9,500 bases of DNA. It comes from Bacteroidales bacterium. Lineage in GTDB: Bacteria > Bacteroidota > Bacteroidia > Bacteroidales > UBA932. Location of the stretch: assembly GCA_024401945.1 (NCBI GenBank), contig JAKSKC010000047.1:1-9500 (forward strand), read 5' to 3'. Shown piece by piece: positions 1 to 7,326 of this stretch (positions are counted from its first letter, which is position 1; the number at the start of each line of letters is the position of its first letter). Under the pieces are notes generated by a model. The model had not been told where the DNA came from and ran no database searches. It saw only the letters and a list, made by a program, of their open reading frames with translations. The position numbers were made by a program, and so were the translations under genes.

Positions 1-108
1 GTCTGTCATTGTCTGCGGTCCCATCCGCAGCGGGTGCTGCCCGCGGTGCCGGGCGTCTGTCATTGTCTGCGGTCCCATCCGCAGCGGGTGCTGCCCGCGG
101 TGCCGGGC
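1..108. repeat. 54-bp tandem repeat, two perfect copies (1-54 and 55-108)
   Basis: Two head-to-tail copies are identical over all 54 bases. The array may continue past the left edge, because the first copy begins at base 1. Each unit is GC-rich and full of short inverted repeats: CTGCGG/CCGCAG with a 6-base loop (unit positions 13-18 and 25-30), GCGGG/CCCGC (30-34 and 40-44) and GCCCG/CGGGC (39-43 and 50-54). The last two share bases and cannot form together. The array ends 3 bases beyond the stop codon of the PMI-like gene at 112. It lacks a T-tract, so it is not a standard intrinsic terminator. Its function is unknown; a minisatellite or a structured 3' end of the operon transcript are both possible. 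Confidence 0.93.
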
Positions 109-111
109 GGG

Positions 112-1983
112 CTATCGGGGATCGTTCTGGTAGCCCTCGCGGAGGGTGGTCTTGTGAACGCGGATAGGCTCCACGCCGAGGTTCTCGATGACGTACTTGC
201 CCATATCGGCAGGGACGCACACGATGTCGAGGTACTGCATGTCGAAGTATCTCTCAGGGTGCTTCACGCTGCGTACGCGCACGTTCTCGCCGTCCACCAG
301 GGCGAGGACGTGGAATCTGTCGCCGTTGGTGTTCTGCTCGCACTTCTTCTCGAACTCGAGGCGGCGGAGCGAGATGTACATCTGAGGGTTCTCGCCGAGG
401 ATGTACTCCTTCCATCCGTCCCCTTCCTTGTCCAGACGCGGCTGCTGCACAATGTATTCTGTGCTGGACGGGTCATGGATGACGGAGGTGCGGCGGTCCT
501 GGCGGACGTTGAGCTCGCCGAGCCTGGTATGGATCGGCCTCTGCTTGCCGTCGAAGTCGAGGCGCAGGTAATCGTACATCTTGTAGGTGTAGGAACCTAT
601 GGTGAGGGAACCGATCTCGAGGATCACCTGGTTGCGTCCTGACGAGTGGATGGTTCCGGCCGGAAGCATCACCTGGAGGCCAGGCTTGCTCTCCTCGTAG
701 CTCACGTATTTCATATAGTCCACAGGCTTGTGCTCGGTGTCGGCGGCCTCGATGTCCTTGAAGAACTGAGGGATGTCGGCATCGTCGCGGAAGCCTATGA
801 AGGTCTTGGCCTCGTGGCCCGTCACGCATACGTAGTAGCTCTCGTCCTGGCGGCCGAACTCGTTGTAGTTCTCGATGTTGTATTTGCCGCCGGAGTGGCA
901 CTGGATGGACATGTTGCCGGTTGAGTGGTAGCTGTCATCCCAGTTGAAGCGGATAGGGAAGTATCCCTCGAAGTGCTTCACGCAGTCCTCTCCCATAAGG
1001 TTGAGGCCCTCCTTGTGGACGAACGAACAGTAGTTGATGTCGAGCAGCTCCTTTCCGGCCTCGACCACGACGCTGACCTCCATTGGGATGAAGTCGAACA
1101 CCCAGGCGGCGTTGCGCATTTCCTTCGGAAGGTTGCGGAGTTTCTTCATATAGGTGCCTCCCCATACTCCCTCGAGGTAGCAAGGCTTCGCCCTGAACGG
1201 GTATTTGACCAGCTGGGCGCAGATGTCGGCGAAGCTGCCAAAAGGCATCATCTGCAGCTTGCTGCGGTCGTTGTCGGTGAAGTACCAGTCCGGTACGTTA
1301 TTGCGCCAGAGCTCCTTCCTGTTCTGCACCGCCATCTCGAAGTCGCAGTAGTAGCAACGGCGGATGACGCGGTTGATGGCGTCGGGATGCTCCTTGCCGA
1401 TGTTGCTGTATTCGCCGGCGCGGATCCTGAGCATCGAGGTCTTCGGGGTGAGGTCGAAGTAGCACTTGACGTCGTAGAGGTCGCGCAGCTCCGGAATCAG
1501 ACATCCGTATCCGAACACGGCCACGATCTTCCCCGCGTTCCTCTTTCCCGGAAGGGAGGCCCTGAATTCCGCTGTCCTGCCTTCGTCCAGCAGGCCCTGG
1601 TATCCTCCGCGGTAGATGCTGCCGTAGAGCAGGGTAGGGTCTATCTTCTTGTCCCAGACGAGGAGGGGATCTATCATTGCGTCGATATCCTTCCCGTCCT
1701 TGAGCGTCGCCGCATTGCAGTCGACGGTCTCCAGCTCCAGACCGAGGATGGAGCATTCGCGCCCTATCAGGTTGAGCATAAGTGACCAGTCCGCCGTGGT
1801 GTAACCGTCGAATGCCACAATCACGCCCTGCTTAGCGGCCTTTTCCGCAATGGAGGCCACAAATTTCTTCGCTACGTTCGGTGTTCCCCCTCCGATGACT
1901 GATTCCACCGTTTTGGCGGACAGTTCGGGACGATTGACCGGTCTCGGGTCATCGTACGGGAACGGGTTGTACATAAAACTCAT
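112..1983 (-). CDS. Class I mannose-6-phosphate isomerase-like cupin protein with N-terminal uridine-kinase-like region
   Basis: This 623-residue protein has the type I phosphomannose isomerase core in its second half. WGG at 274-276 sits at the usual domain start. The zinc ligands appear to be Q361 and H363 (IQCHSGG), E381 (QDESYYV) and H446 (PAGTIHSSG), matching the Gln-x-His, Glu, His set of E. coli ManA. I could not place the catalytic arginine with confidence. The family interconverts mannose-6-phosphate and fructose-6-phosphate in the cytosol; no signal peptide is visible. ManA is about 390 residues, so roughly 265 N-terminal residues are extra. Residues 151-218 (VAVFGYG...ELRDLYDVKCYFDL...INRVIRRCYY) resemble the core of uridine kinases, but the expected P-loop near 54-66 (VIVAFDGYTTADW) lacks the Lys-Ser/Thr pair. 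It is last in the operon, 9 bp after the glycoside hydrolase gene. The first ATG was used; Met4 is an alternative start. No Shine-Dalgarno is seen. The exact substrate is uncertain. Confidence 0.85.
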   Translation of the reverse strand: MSFMYNPFPYDDPRPVNRPELSAKTVESVIGGGTPNVAKKFVASIAEKAAKQGVIVAFDGYTTADWSLMLNLIGRECSILGLELETVDCNAATLKDGKDIDAMIDPLLVWDKKIDPTLLYGSIYRGGYQGLLDEGRTAEFRASLPGKRNAGKIVAVFGYGCLIPELRDLYDVKCYFDLTPKTSMLRIRAGEYSNIGKEHPDAINRVIRRCYYCDFEMAVQNRKELWRNNVPDWYFTDNDRSKLQMMPFGSFADICAQLVKYPFRAKPCYLEGVWGGTYMKKLRNLPKEMRNAAWVFDFIPMEVSVVVEAGKELLDINYCSFVHKEGLNLMGEDCVKHFEGYFPIRFNWDDSYHSTGNMSIQCHSGGKYNIENYNEFGRQDESYYVCVTGHEAKTFIGFRDDADIPQFFKDIEAADTEHKPVDYMKYVSYEESKPGLQVMLPAGTIHSSGRNQVILEIGSLTIGSYTYKMYDYLRLDFDGKQRPIHTRLGELNVRQDRRTSVIHDPSSTEYIVQQPRLDKEGDGWKEYILGENPQMYISLRRLEFEKKCEQNTNGDRFHVLALVDGENVRVRSVKHPERYFDMQYLDIVCVPADMGKYVIENLGVEPIRVHKTTLREGYQNDPR

Positions 1984-1992
1984 AAGCTTATA

Positions 1993-3447
1993 CTATTGGT
2001 TGTTGTATTTTACGTTGTCAAGACAGTTTTTGTCAATGAGGAGGACAGGGCTGTCCCAGAGAGGGAGCTCTCCGAAGCTGATGCTGTCCGTGCCTATGGC
2101 GCCGTGGGTCCTGCCGAGTTCGGGAATGGTGTAGACACCGCCGCTGAGCATATCCACGTATACCAGGTCCTTCGAAGCGACTCTGAGTCCCTTAAGGGTG
2201 ATTGCGGTGGCCTCTCTCTCAAGGCTGTCAGAAGGCTTGTGGTCGGAGAACCAGAGCATGCATCCCACGTTCTTGCCGTCCTTGCTGATGCCGAAGCACT
2301 GTATCCTCCTGCCGCAGCTGCTTTCCGCGGTTATGCTTCCGTCAGGCTTGAGGTCCGGGGTGAAGATGCTGGTGACGTTCTGCACCGCGTGGAATTTAGG
2401 GCGCATATACTGCACGTCCCCGTAGAGGTTGTTGCGCAGGAGTCCGTAGGACTGCATCATCCATCCGTAGTTGAGGTCGACCATCGTGAAGACCGAATAA
2501 GGGACATCCATTCCCCAGTGCTGCAGCATATTGCGCAGGTCCCACTTGGCCTGGCTGTACTCGGTCCACTCGTTGTTGCACATGGCGTGGCCGTATTCGA
2601 GCTGGCCCGGGCATCCGGTTTCGCCCTGGAGGAGGCGTATGCTGGCGGAGTATTCCGCAACGTCCTTCTTCAGGCCGGCTACGGATTCCTGTATGTTCTC
2701 AGGGATAGGCCAGTATGCGTGGTAGGTCAGGTAGTCCATATATTTGATGGCGTCCATTTCGGCTATCTTCTTGAGGGCCTTCCTGATGTAAGGGCGCTCA
2801 GGGGAGCAGATGCCGAAGGCGGCTATCTTTGCGTCCGGGTCGGTCTTGCGGATCACCTTGGCGGTGCGGGCGAAGAGGTTGGCGTAGAGGTCGTAGGAGT
2901 CGATGTTGCCATCAGGCTCGTTCCACACCTCGTACATCGTGACCTTGCCCTTGTAGCGCTTTACGACGGCCTTGACGTATTTGAGCCAGGCGTCCATCGT
3001 GGCGCCGTCCGCGAAGAGCTTCGCGTTGAGGTCGTGTCCGTGCTCGGAATAGACAGGGTTGCCGTAGCAGAGGCAGATCCAGGGATGCACTCCCTCCTCG
3101 ATGAGTCCGTCCACGTGGGCGTCGAGCCATTCGAACTCATATTTCCCCTTGACCTGCTCGGTCTTGGCCCATCCGCTCTGGAGCCTTGCATAACCGATTC
3201 CGGTCTGTCCGACATACTGTTTGAACTTCTCGAAATGGGCGTAGTCCCTGTCCATGGTCTCGCATCCGACGGACCAGATGGAAGGGGCGTCGAGACTGGA
3301 TTCGCGAGGCTGTATCTGTCCTGCAAGAGGAAGCTTCACCGGGTTGGCGCAGATCTTCTCCCAGGTTACGGATTTCTTGAGTGTCTGTGCGTTTGCTGTG
3401 ATTGCGGCAAGGGTTATGGCCGCGAGTATTGTCAGTGTCCTTTTCAT
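1993..3447 (-). CDS. Secreted clan GH-A glycoside hydrolase (GH39/GH5-like)
   Basis: This 484-residue protein starts with a Sec signal peptide (residues 1-20, cleavage likely after ANA, before Q21), so it acts in the periplasm or outside. Residues about 60-345 look like a (beta/alpha)8 barrel with two clan GH-A glutamates: E177 in VWNEPDG as acid/base and E276 in LLQGETG as nucleophile, 99 residues apart. Other barrel hallmarks are YARLQSGW (86-93) and YLTYHAYW (239-246). Residues about 350-475 are probably the C-terminal beta-sandwich common in this clan. Such enzymes cleave glycosidic bonds with retention. The layout best recalls GH39, but GH5-like or newer families are possible, and specificity cannot be read from the sequence. 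The gene lies 6 bp after the isomerase gene and 9 bp before the PMI-like gene, implying cotranscription. No Shine-Dalgarno is apparent. Confidence 0.85.
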   Translation of the reverse strand: MKRTLTILAAITLAAITANAQTLKKSVTWEKICANPVKLPLAGQIQPRESSLDAPSIWSVGCETMDRDYAHFEKFKQYVGQTGIGYARLQSGWAKTEQVKGKYEFEWLDAHVDGLIEEGVHPWICLCYGNPVYSEHGHDLNAKLFADGATMDAWLKYVKAVVKRYKGKVTMYEVWNEPDGNIDSYDLYANLFARTAKVIRKTDPDAKIAAFGICSPERPYIRKALKKIAEMDAIKYMDYLTYHAYWPIPENIQESVAGLKKDVAEYSASIRLLQGETGCPGQLEYGHAMCNNEWTEYSQAKWDLRNMLQHWGMDVPYSVFTMVDLNYGWMMQSYGLLRNNLYGDVQYMRPKFHAVQNVTSIFTPDLKPDGSITAESSCGRRIQCFGISKDGKNVGCMLWFSDHKPSDSLEREATAITLKGLRVASKDLVYVDMLSGGVYTIPELGRTHGAIGTDSISFGELPLWDSPVLLIDKNCLDNVKYNNQ

Positions 3448-3453
3448 TGTCTT

Positions 3454-4893
3454 TTATTTAATGTTGTAGAATTCGAATCCCATTATCTCGGCGAGTGCCT
3501 CGAGTTCCTTGCGCCAGTCTCCGTCCACGATGGCGTAGTGCTGGGTGGCGCCTATCCTGAGCACCTGCTCGAAGAGTTCCTTGACAGGGACTACAGGCTT
3601 GAAGATGCTGTGGGTGTATGTGGCCAGAAGGTGCTTGCCCGGCAGGGATTCCGCCATGAAGCAGATGAGCTTGTACTTGCCCGCTTCCTCGAACAGGCCG
3701 GCCACGGTCTTCATTCCCGGACTGATCCTGTACCAGGCGAACGGGGCCCCGGCGTACTTCCAGCTTCTCTTGGCGATGCGCCCGTCGCGGCGGATGATGA
3801 CGTTCTTCTGCCACTGAGGGTCGTTGTGGTCGTTAGGACCGGCGTGTCCTCCGGCGAAGGTGCCGAAGTCGTCCTCGATGTGGAAAGGCTCGAGGAAGTT
3901 CACGTTCCTGCCGGTCAGGAGCTTGAGGATGTAGGTGATGATGCCGGCTCCGATGTCGGCCTCAGGGACGAGCACGCTGACGTTCTCGTTGAACCATCCC
4001 GGATAGAAGCCTGCGCGGCATCCCGCCGTGCGGAAGGTGGCCTGGTCGATGTCGTTGTAGACGAAGCAGTCCACGTCGTTCTTCTGGGCGAGCTTCTTGA
4101 TGGCGAGGGTGGCCTTGACGCAGCCGATGAACTTGTCGTATTCGACATCCTTCATCATCTCGTACTTGCCTGTGAGCTCGTCGGCGTATTCCCTGACCTC
4201 CTCGTCGGTGAGGTTCTCTATCTCGGTGCCGTAGTCGGAATATGGCAGGTAGTGGATCTCGGGACCTATCTTGGTGAAGAGGTCGTAGTTGTCAATGTAG
4301 GTGCTCCACATAGCCTCGTTCATATTGGCCATCAGCCCGAGGTTGGAGTCGCGCAGGATGGCGCGCACACGTGCCGCCGCGCTGAAGATGCGGATCTGTT
4401 CTGTGATCTGCTCACGGGTGCCCATAACGACCTTGACGTTCTTGCGCGGCACCCTCCTGACGCTGCCGGATGCCTCGAGGGAGCCTACGAGGGTCCCTGC
4501 GCAGAGGTAGTCGATGAAGTCGTCCTCGTCGAGGGTGGTCTCGAAGGTCATCTTCGGCTTCGCCACGTTGGTGAAGAGCATAGGGATGTCCGGACAGTCG
4601 CGCAGGAACCTGATCCAGGCGAAGTCCTCGCTCCAGGAGAGGAATTCGGTGATGATGCAGTCGACCTTGGCGTCGTAGAACATCTTCATCGCGTTCTCGG
4701 CGTCAGCCTTGTCGTATACTATTCCGGGATATGTGAGGTCGAGGAAGTCCATCGAGGCCTTGATCTGCTCCACCGCCTTGAGCTTGCGGTCGTGGTAGCT
4801 GCCTCTGCAAGGCCCGCTGAGGTTCTTGAAACGGGGTGATGCGATGAGCAGGAGTCCTGCTTTCGCCCTTCGTGTTTTCTGAGTTGCGTTCAT
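3454..4893 (-). CDS. L-fucose/L-arabinose isomerase family protein
   Basis: This 479-residue cytoplasmic protein matches the length of the L-arabinose/L-fucose isomerase superfamily (aldose-ketose isomerases using Mn2+). Likely metal ligands fall where E. coli AraA has E306, E333, H350 and H450: E311 (PEADIGAG), E335 or E340 (FLEPFHIEDD), H350 (AGGHAG) and H452 (ATQHYAIVDGD). The N-terminal half reads as two Rossmann-like domains, with LLLIASPRF near 14-22 and VDCIITEFLSWSED at 77-90. Overall sequence is far from canonical AraA, so this is a family-level call, and the substrate could be L-arabinose, L-fucose or another aldose. Only 1 bp separates it from the upstream MFS gene, so the two are probably translationally coupled. 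The pairing suggests that the imported sugar is isomerised at once. No kinase gene accompanies it here. Confidence 0.82.
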   Translation of the reverse strand: MNATQKTRRAKAGLLLIASPRFKNLSGPCRGSYHDRKLKAVEQIKASMDFLDLTYPGIVYDKADAENAMKMFYDAKVDCIITEFLSWSEDFAWIRFLRDCPDIPMLFTNVAKPKMTFETTLDEDDFIDYLCAGTLVGSLEASGSVRRVPRKNVKVVMGTREQITEQIRIFSAAARVRAILRDSNLGLMANMNEAMWSTYIDNYDLFTKIGPEIHYLPYSDYGTEIENLTDEEVREYADELTGKYEMMKDVEYDKFIGCVKATLAIKKLAQKNDVDCFVYNDIDQATFRTAGCRAGFYPGWFNENVSVLVPEADIGAGIITYILKLLTGRNVNFLEPFHIEDDFGTFAGGHAGPNDHNDPQWQKNVIIRRDGRIAKRSWKYAGAPFAWYRISPGMKTVAGLFEEAGKYKLICFMAESLPGKHLLATYTHSIFKPVVPVKELFEQVLRIGATQHYAIVDGDWRKELEALAEIMGFEFYNIK

Positions 4894-4894
4894 A

Positions 4895-6160
4895 TTATGC
4901 TTTGTGTTGTTTGTCGTAGTCTTTCTGATAGCTCGTGAATGAGATGATGAGCATAAGCGCTCCGCATACCACCCAGATGACAGCCAGGATAGGGAAGGTC
5001 CTGCTGAGGCTTCCCATCTGCTGCTTGAGGGCGCCGAGGATGACCGGTGCGAGGGCTCCCACGGCGAATCCGGTGGTTATCATCGCGCTGCTGCAGCTGG
5101 CGTGGAGCCTTGCAGGCGTGACGTCATAGAGCACCGAGTAGGTGTTGGCGTCGAAGAAGGCCCTGAAGAATCCCCAGCCCGCGAATGCGGTGTAGAGCAG
5201 CCAGAGTGCCGGATGTCCTCCCATAAGGAAGAGGAAGACGGCTCCGCCTATGAGGCCGAGGCCCTGGAGTATCATCCTTATCTTGTGGTTCCTGACGGCT
5301 ATTCTGTCGGAGAGCGACCCGGCGATGAGGATGCCGACGAAGGCGGCGGCGTAGGTGTAGAACATCGAGCTGAAGCCCGCATTGGCCTGGCTCTGGCCGA
5401 ATTCCTCCTGAAGGTAGGCCGGAACCCAGGTCATATATCCGGTGATGACGAAGATCAGGCCGCTGAAACCTATCGTAAGCATAAGCGAGGTAGGTGTGGT
5501 GAACACGGTCTTGAATCCGTCGAAGAATCCCGGTTTGTCCTTGATGGCTTTCTGTACTGTTTTCCCGGTTTCAGGCTCCTTCTTGTCGCGCAGCCTTGCC
5601 ACCATTATTGCCGCCCATACTATGCCGACGGCTCCGAAGATTATGAATGAATACTGCCATCCGAGCTTGTCCGCGATGAGGCCCGCGAGCCATCCCGCCA
5701 GTATCACTCCCACGTAGTAGGCCGTCTGATGGATGGACATCGCCCTGGCCCTGGTGTCGGTGTGGTACTGACCCAGGAGCGAGTAGTTGGCAGGACCGAA
5801 GAAGGCCTCTCCTCCTCCGGTTGCCACACTCCTCAGTATGACGAGCCAGAAGAAGCTGGTGGCGAGGCCCGTGAACATCGTGGCCACGCTCCAGAACAGT
5901 ATGCTGATGGTCGTCACCCACTTGCGGCTGAAGCGGTCACCGGCCCAGCCTCCGACGGGCACCATTACGGCGTAGAACAGATTGAAGATGGTTGCGATGA
6001 GTCCCACTGAGGTGTCAGTCAGGTTGAGCGCATCGCGGATTGCAGGCAGAACGGTGTTGAAGACCTGCCTGTCGCCCTGGTTGAGGAGGTACGCCATCCA
6101 GAGGAGCAGCAGCACTTCCCATTTGTACCAGGACTTCTCACGGGTCAGTTTATCGGTCAT
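4895..6160 (-). CDS. MFS transporter, anion:cation symporter (ACS)-like sugar or sugar-acid carrier
   Basis: This 421-residue inner-membrane protein has about 12 hydrophobic segments in two halves, joined by a charged central loop at about 190-215 (RDKKEPETGK...KDKPG). The MFS signature loop between segments 2 and 3 is present as GGWAGDRFSRKW (70-81). Segment 1 has LLNQGDRQVFNTVLP (25-39), resembling the conserved Asp-Arg of the ACS family (hexuronate, glucarate and similar anions). GGGEAFFGPANYSLLG (115-130) is the usual segment 4-5 region. It probably imports a monosaccharide or uronate released by the neighbouring hydrolase and esterase; the substrate is inferred from context only. It starts the tightest part of the cluster (1 bp to the isomerase) and follows a 63-bp gap, so it may have its own promoter. 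No Shine-Dalgarno is visible. Confidence 0.88.
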   Translation of the reverse strand: MTDKLTREKSWYKWEVLLLLWMAYLLNQGDRQVFNTVLPAIRDALNLTDTSVGLIATIFNLFYAVMVPVGGWAGDRFSRKWVTTISILFWSVATMFTGLATSFFWLVILRSVATGGGEAFFGPANYSLLGQYHTDTRARAMSIHQTAYYVGVILAGWLAGLIADKLGWQYSFIIFGAVGIVWAAIMVARLRDKKEPETGKTVQKAIKDKPGFFDGFKTVFTTPTSLMLTIGFSGLIFVITGYMTWVPAYLQEEFGQSQANAGFSSMFYTYAAAFVGILIAGSLSDRIAVRNHKIRMILQGLGLIGGAVFLFLMGGHPALWLLYTAFAGWGFFRAFFDANTYSVLYDVTPARLHASCSSAMITTGFAVGALAPVILGALKQQMGSLSRTFPILAVIWVVCGALMLIISFTSYQKDYDKQHKA

Positions 6161-6223
6161 AGTGTCGTTTCCGTATGTGTTGCAAATTTGACAAACTATC
6201 TGCGTTTTTCCATCGCGGCGCAG
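6161..6223. other. 63-bp gap between the esterase and MFS genes
   Basis: This is the longest gap inside the minus-strand cluster. It contains an 8-bp palindrome CAAATTTG (6183-6190), which is one base off the Bacteroidetes -7 box TAnnTTTG on the minus strand, but no TTG lies at the -33 distance. A weak stem (CTGCG/CGCAG, 6219-6223 with 6200-6204) follows the esterase stop codon without a T-tract. It may hold a secondary promoter or an operator, or only be spacer. Confidence 0.3.
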
Positions 6224-7318
6224 CTATTCGACGGCCTTCAGCGGAAGCTCCCAGCCCGTGAGGGTGGCGATGTACGGGATCATACAGCAGGCCACCTTTC
6301 TCTGGCCGCTGTAGTTCGGATGCCAGGAAGCGCCGAGGTCGCTTTCGGAATTGTGCGCATCCTCCTGGATGGATGTCCAGGATACGTTTTCGATGCCGGC
6401 CCTTTCCACTGCTGTCTCCACGTACATCCCCATCATTCCGCTTGCCTTCGAGGCCACGCAGAGGATAGGGACATCCTTGCCGTAGTTCCTGCGGATCCTG
6501 CCCAGAAGTTCCCTGTAATTGTTGCACCAGCTGTTGAGCGAAGGCTGCTTGCCGGTTGAGAAATCATTGGTCCCCAGGTAGATGACCACGATGTCCGGAC
6601 GGTAGGAAGCCATCTCCACCGCCCATTTCGAGCTCTCCTGCATATCGTACAGCTGGCCGTATTTCTTGACCATATTGGTCTCCGGACGGTTGTCCCCGTA
6701 GTTGCGGATTATCCCCATTCCCGAGTGGGCGACGAGGTTGACGTCGGCGTCGAAGAACCTTCCTATGATGTTGTCGTATGCCAGGTTGCAGTTCTCTTCC
6801 GCGGCTCTGAACGGTTCGTTCCTGCTTGAGGCCTCGGTGCCGTATCCGCAGGTGTAGGAATCCCCGACGAACTCGATGTGACGGGCCTTCCTGCCGGATG
6901 CCTTGAGGAAGCTGCCGTCGGTGGTGAAGGAGACTGCGCTGAATCTTCCCTGTTCACCCTCGGTCCTCTTCTGGAGTATCACTTCGTGCTCCGCATCGGC
7001 CAGTCCGGAGACTATGGTGTATTTACCGCTTTCCTTTACGGCCAGCACTGCATCCTCCTTCGGACAGATGTCCTTGTCCACCCAGACGTTGAACCAGTTT
7101 GCGTGCGTGTCCTTGCAGTTCATTTCCAGTTTCCTGCCCTTGAACCTGATCTTGACAACGGTCCCGCTCCAGTCGAAACTTACGCTGTCGGCCTTGTACT
7201 CGACCCTTCCGATATAGGTTATCCTGCCGTCAGAGGCGGGGATTACGGTTTTGCCGACTTTCGCGGATGCTGTGAGCGCTGCTGCCAGGCAGAGGCAGAT
7301 GAGTAATGCTTTCTTCAT
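6224..7318 (-). CDS. Secreted SGNH-hydrolase carbohydrate esterase, CE2-like
   Basis: This 364-residue protein begins with a Sec signal peptide (1-19, cleavage near ASA before K20). Residues about 25-135 form a beta-rich domain with WSGTVVKIRFKG (50-61), as in the N-terminal jelly-roll of CE2 acetylxylan esterases. The SGNH domain follows: nucleophile S154 in GDSYTCGYGT, the block II glycine in AHSGMG (197-202), N251 in YLGTND, and catalytic H333 in DLGASWHPNYSGQRK, with D327 as a possible third member. Some CE2 enzymes work with only a Ser-His dyad. Known CE2 enzymes remove O-acetyl groups from sugars such as xylan or glucomannan units in the periplasm or outside. The gene starts 8 bp after the metallophosphoesterase gene and precedes the transporter, consistent with deacetylating the glycan before uptake. 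CE2 membership is fairly secure; the exact acyl substrate is not. Confidence 0.87.
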   Translation of the reverse strand: MKKALLICLCLAAALTASAKVGKTVIPASDGRITYIGRVEYKADSVSFDWSGTVVKIRFKGRKLEMNCKDTHANWFNVWVDKDICPKEDAVLAVKESGKYTIVSGLADAEHEVILQKRTEGEQGRFSAVSFTTDGSFLKASGRKARHIEFVGDSYTCGYGTEASSRNEPFRAAEENCNLAYDNIIGRFFDADVNLVAHSGMGIIRNYGDNRPETNMVKKYGQLYDMQESSKWAVEMASYRPDIVVIYLGTNDFSTGKQPSLNSWCNNYRELLGRIRRNYGKDVPILCVASKASGMMGMYVETAVERAGIENVSWTSIQEDAHNSESDLGASWHPNYSGQRKVACCMIPYIATLTGWELPLKAVE

Positions 7319-7326
7319 AGTATGTG

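Noticed and set aside
1..108. CRISPR array
   Set aside because: The two copies are directly contiguous and identical over the full 54 bases, with no variable spacers.
34..642. Plus-strand open frame running from the tandem repeat into the PMI-like gene
   Set aside because: Antisense to a well-supported gene, with low-complexity V/L/E/H composition and no recognisable domain.
925..1785. 286-codon plus-strand open frame inside the PMI-like gene
   Set aside because: Complement-phase shadow of a coding region with clear metal-site motifs on the other strand.
1996..4839. A 947-codon open frame on the plus strand, antisense to the glycoside hydrolase and isomerase genes
   Set aside because: It is in exact codon-complement phase with both genes, which share a phase because their gap is 6 bp. 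Only sense TTA, CTA or TCA codons would interrupt it, and these are very rare here. Its composition (V, L, E, D, H, A rich) matches no domain.
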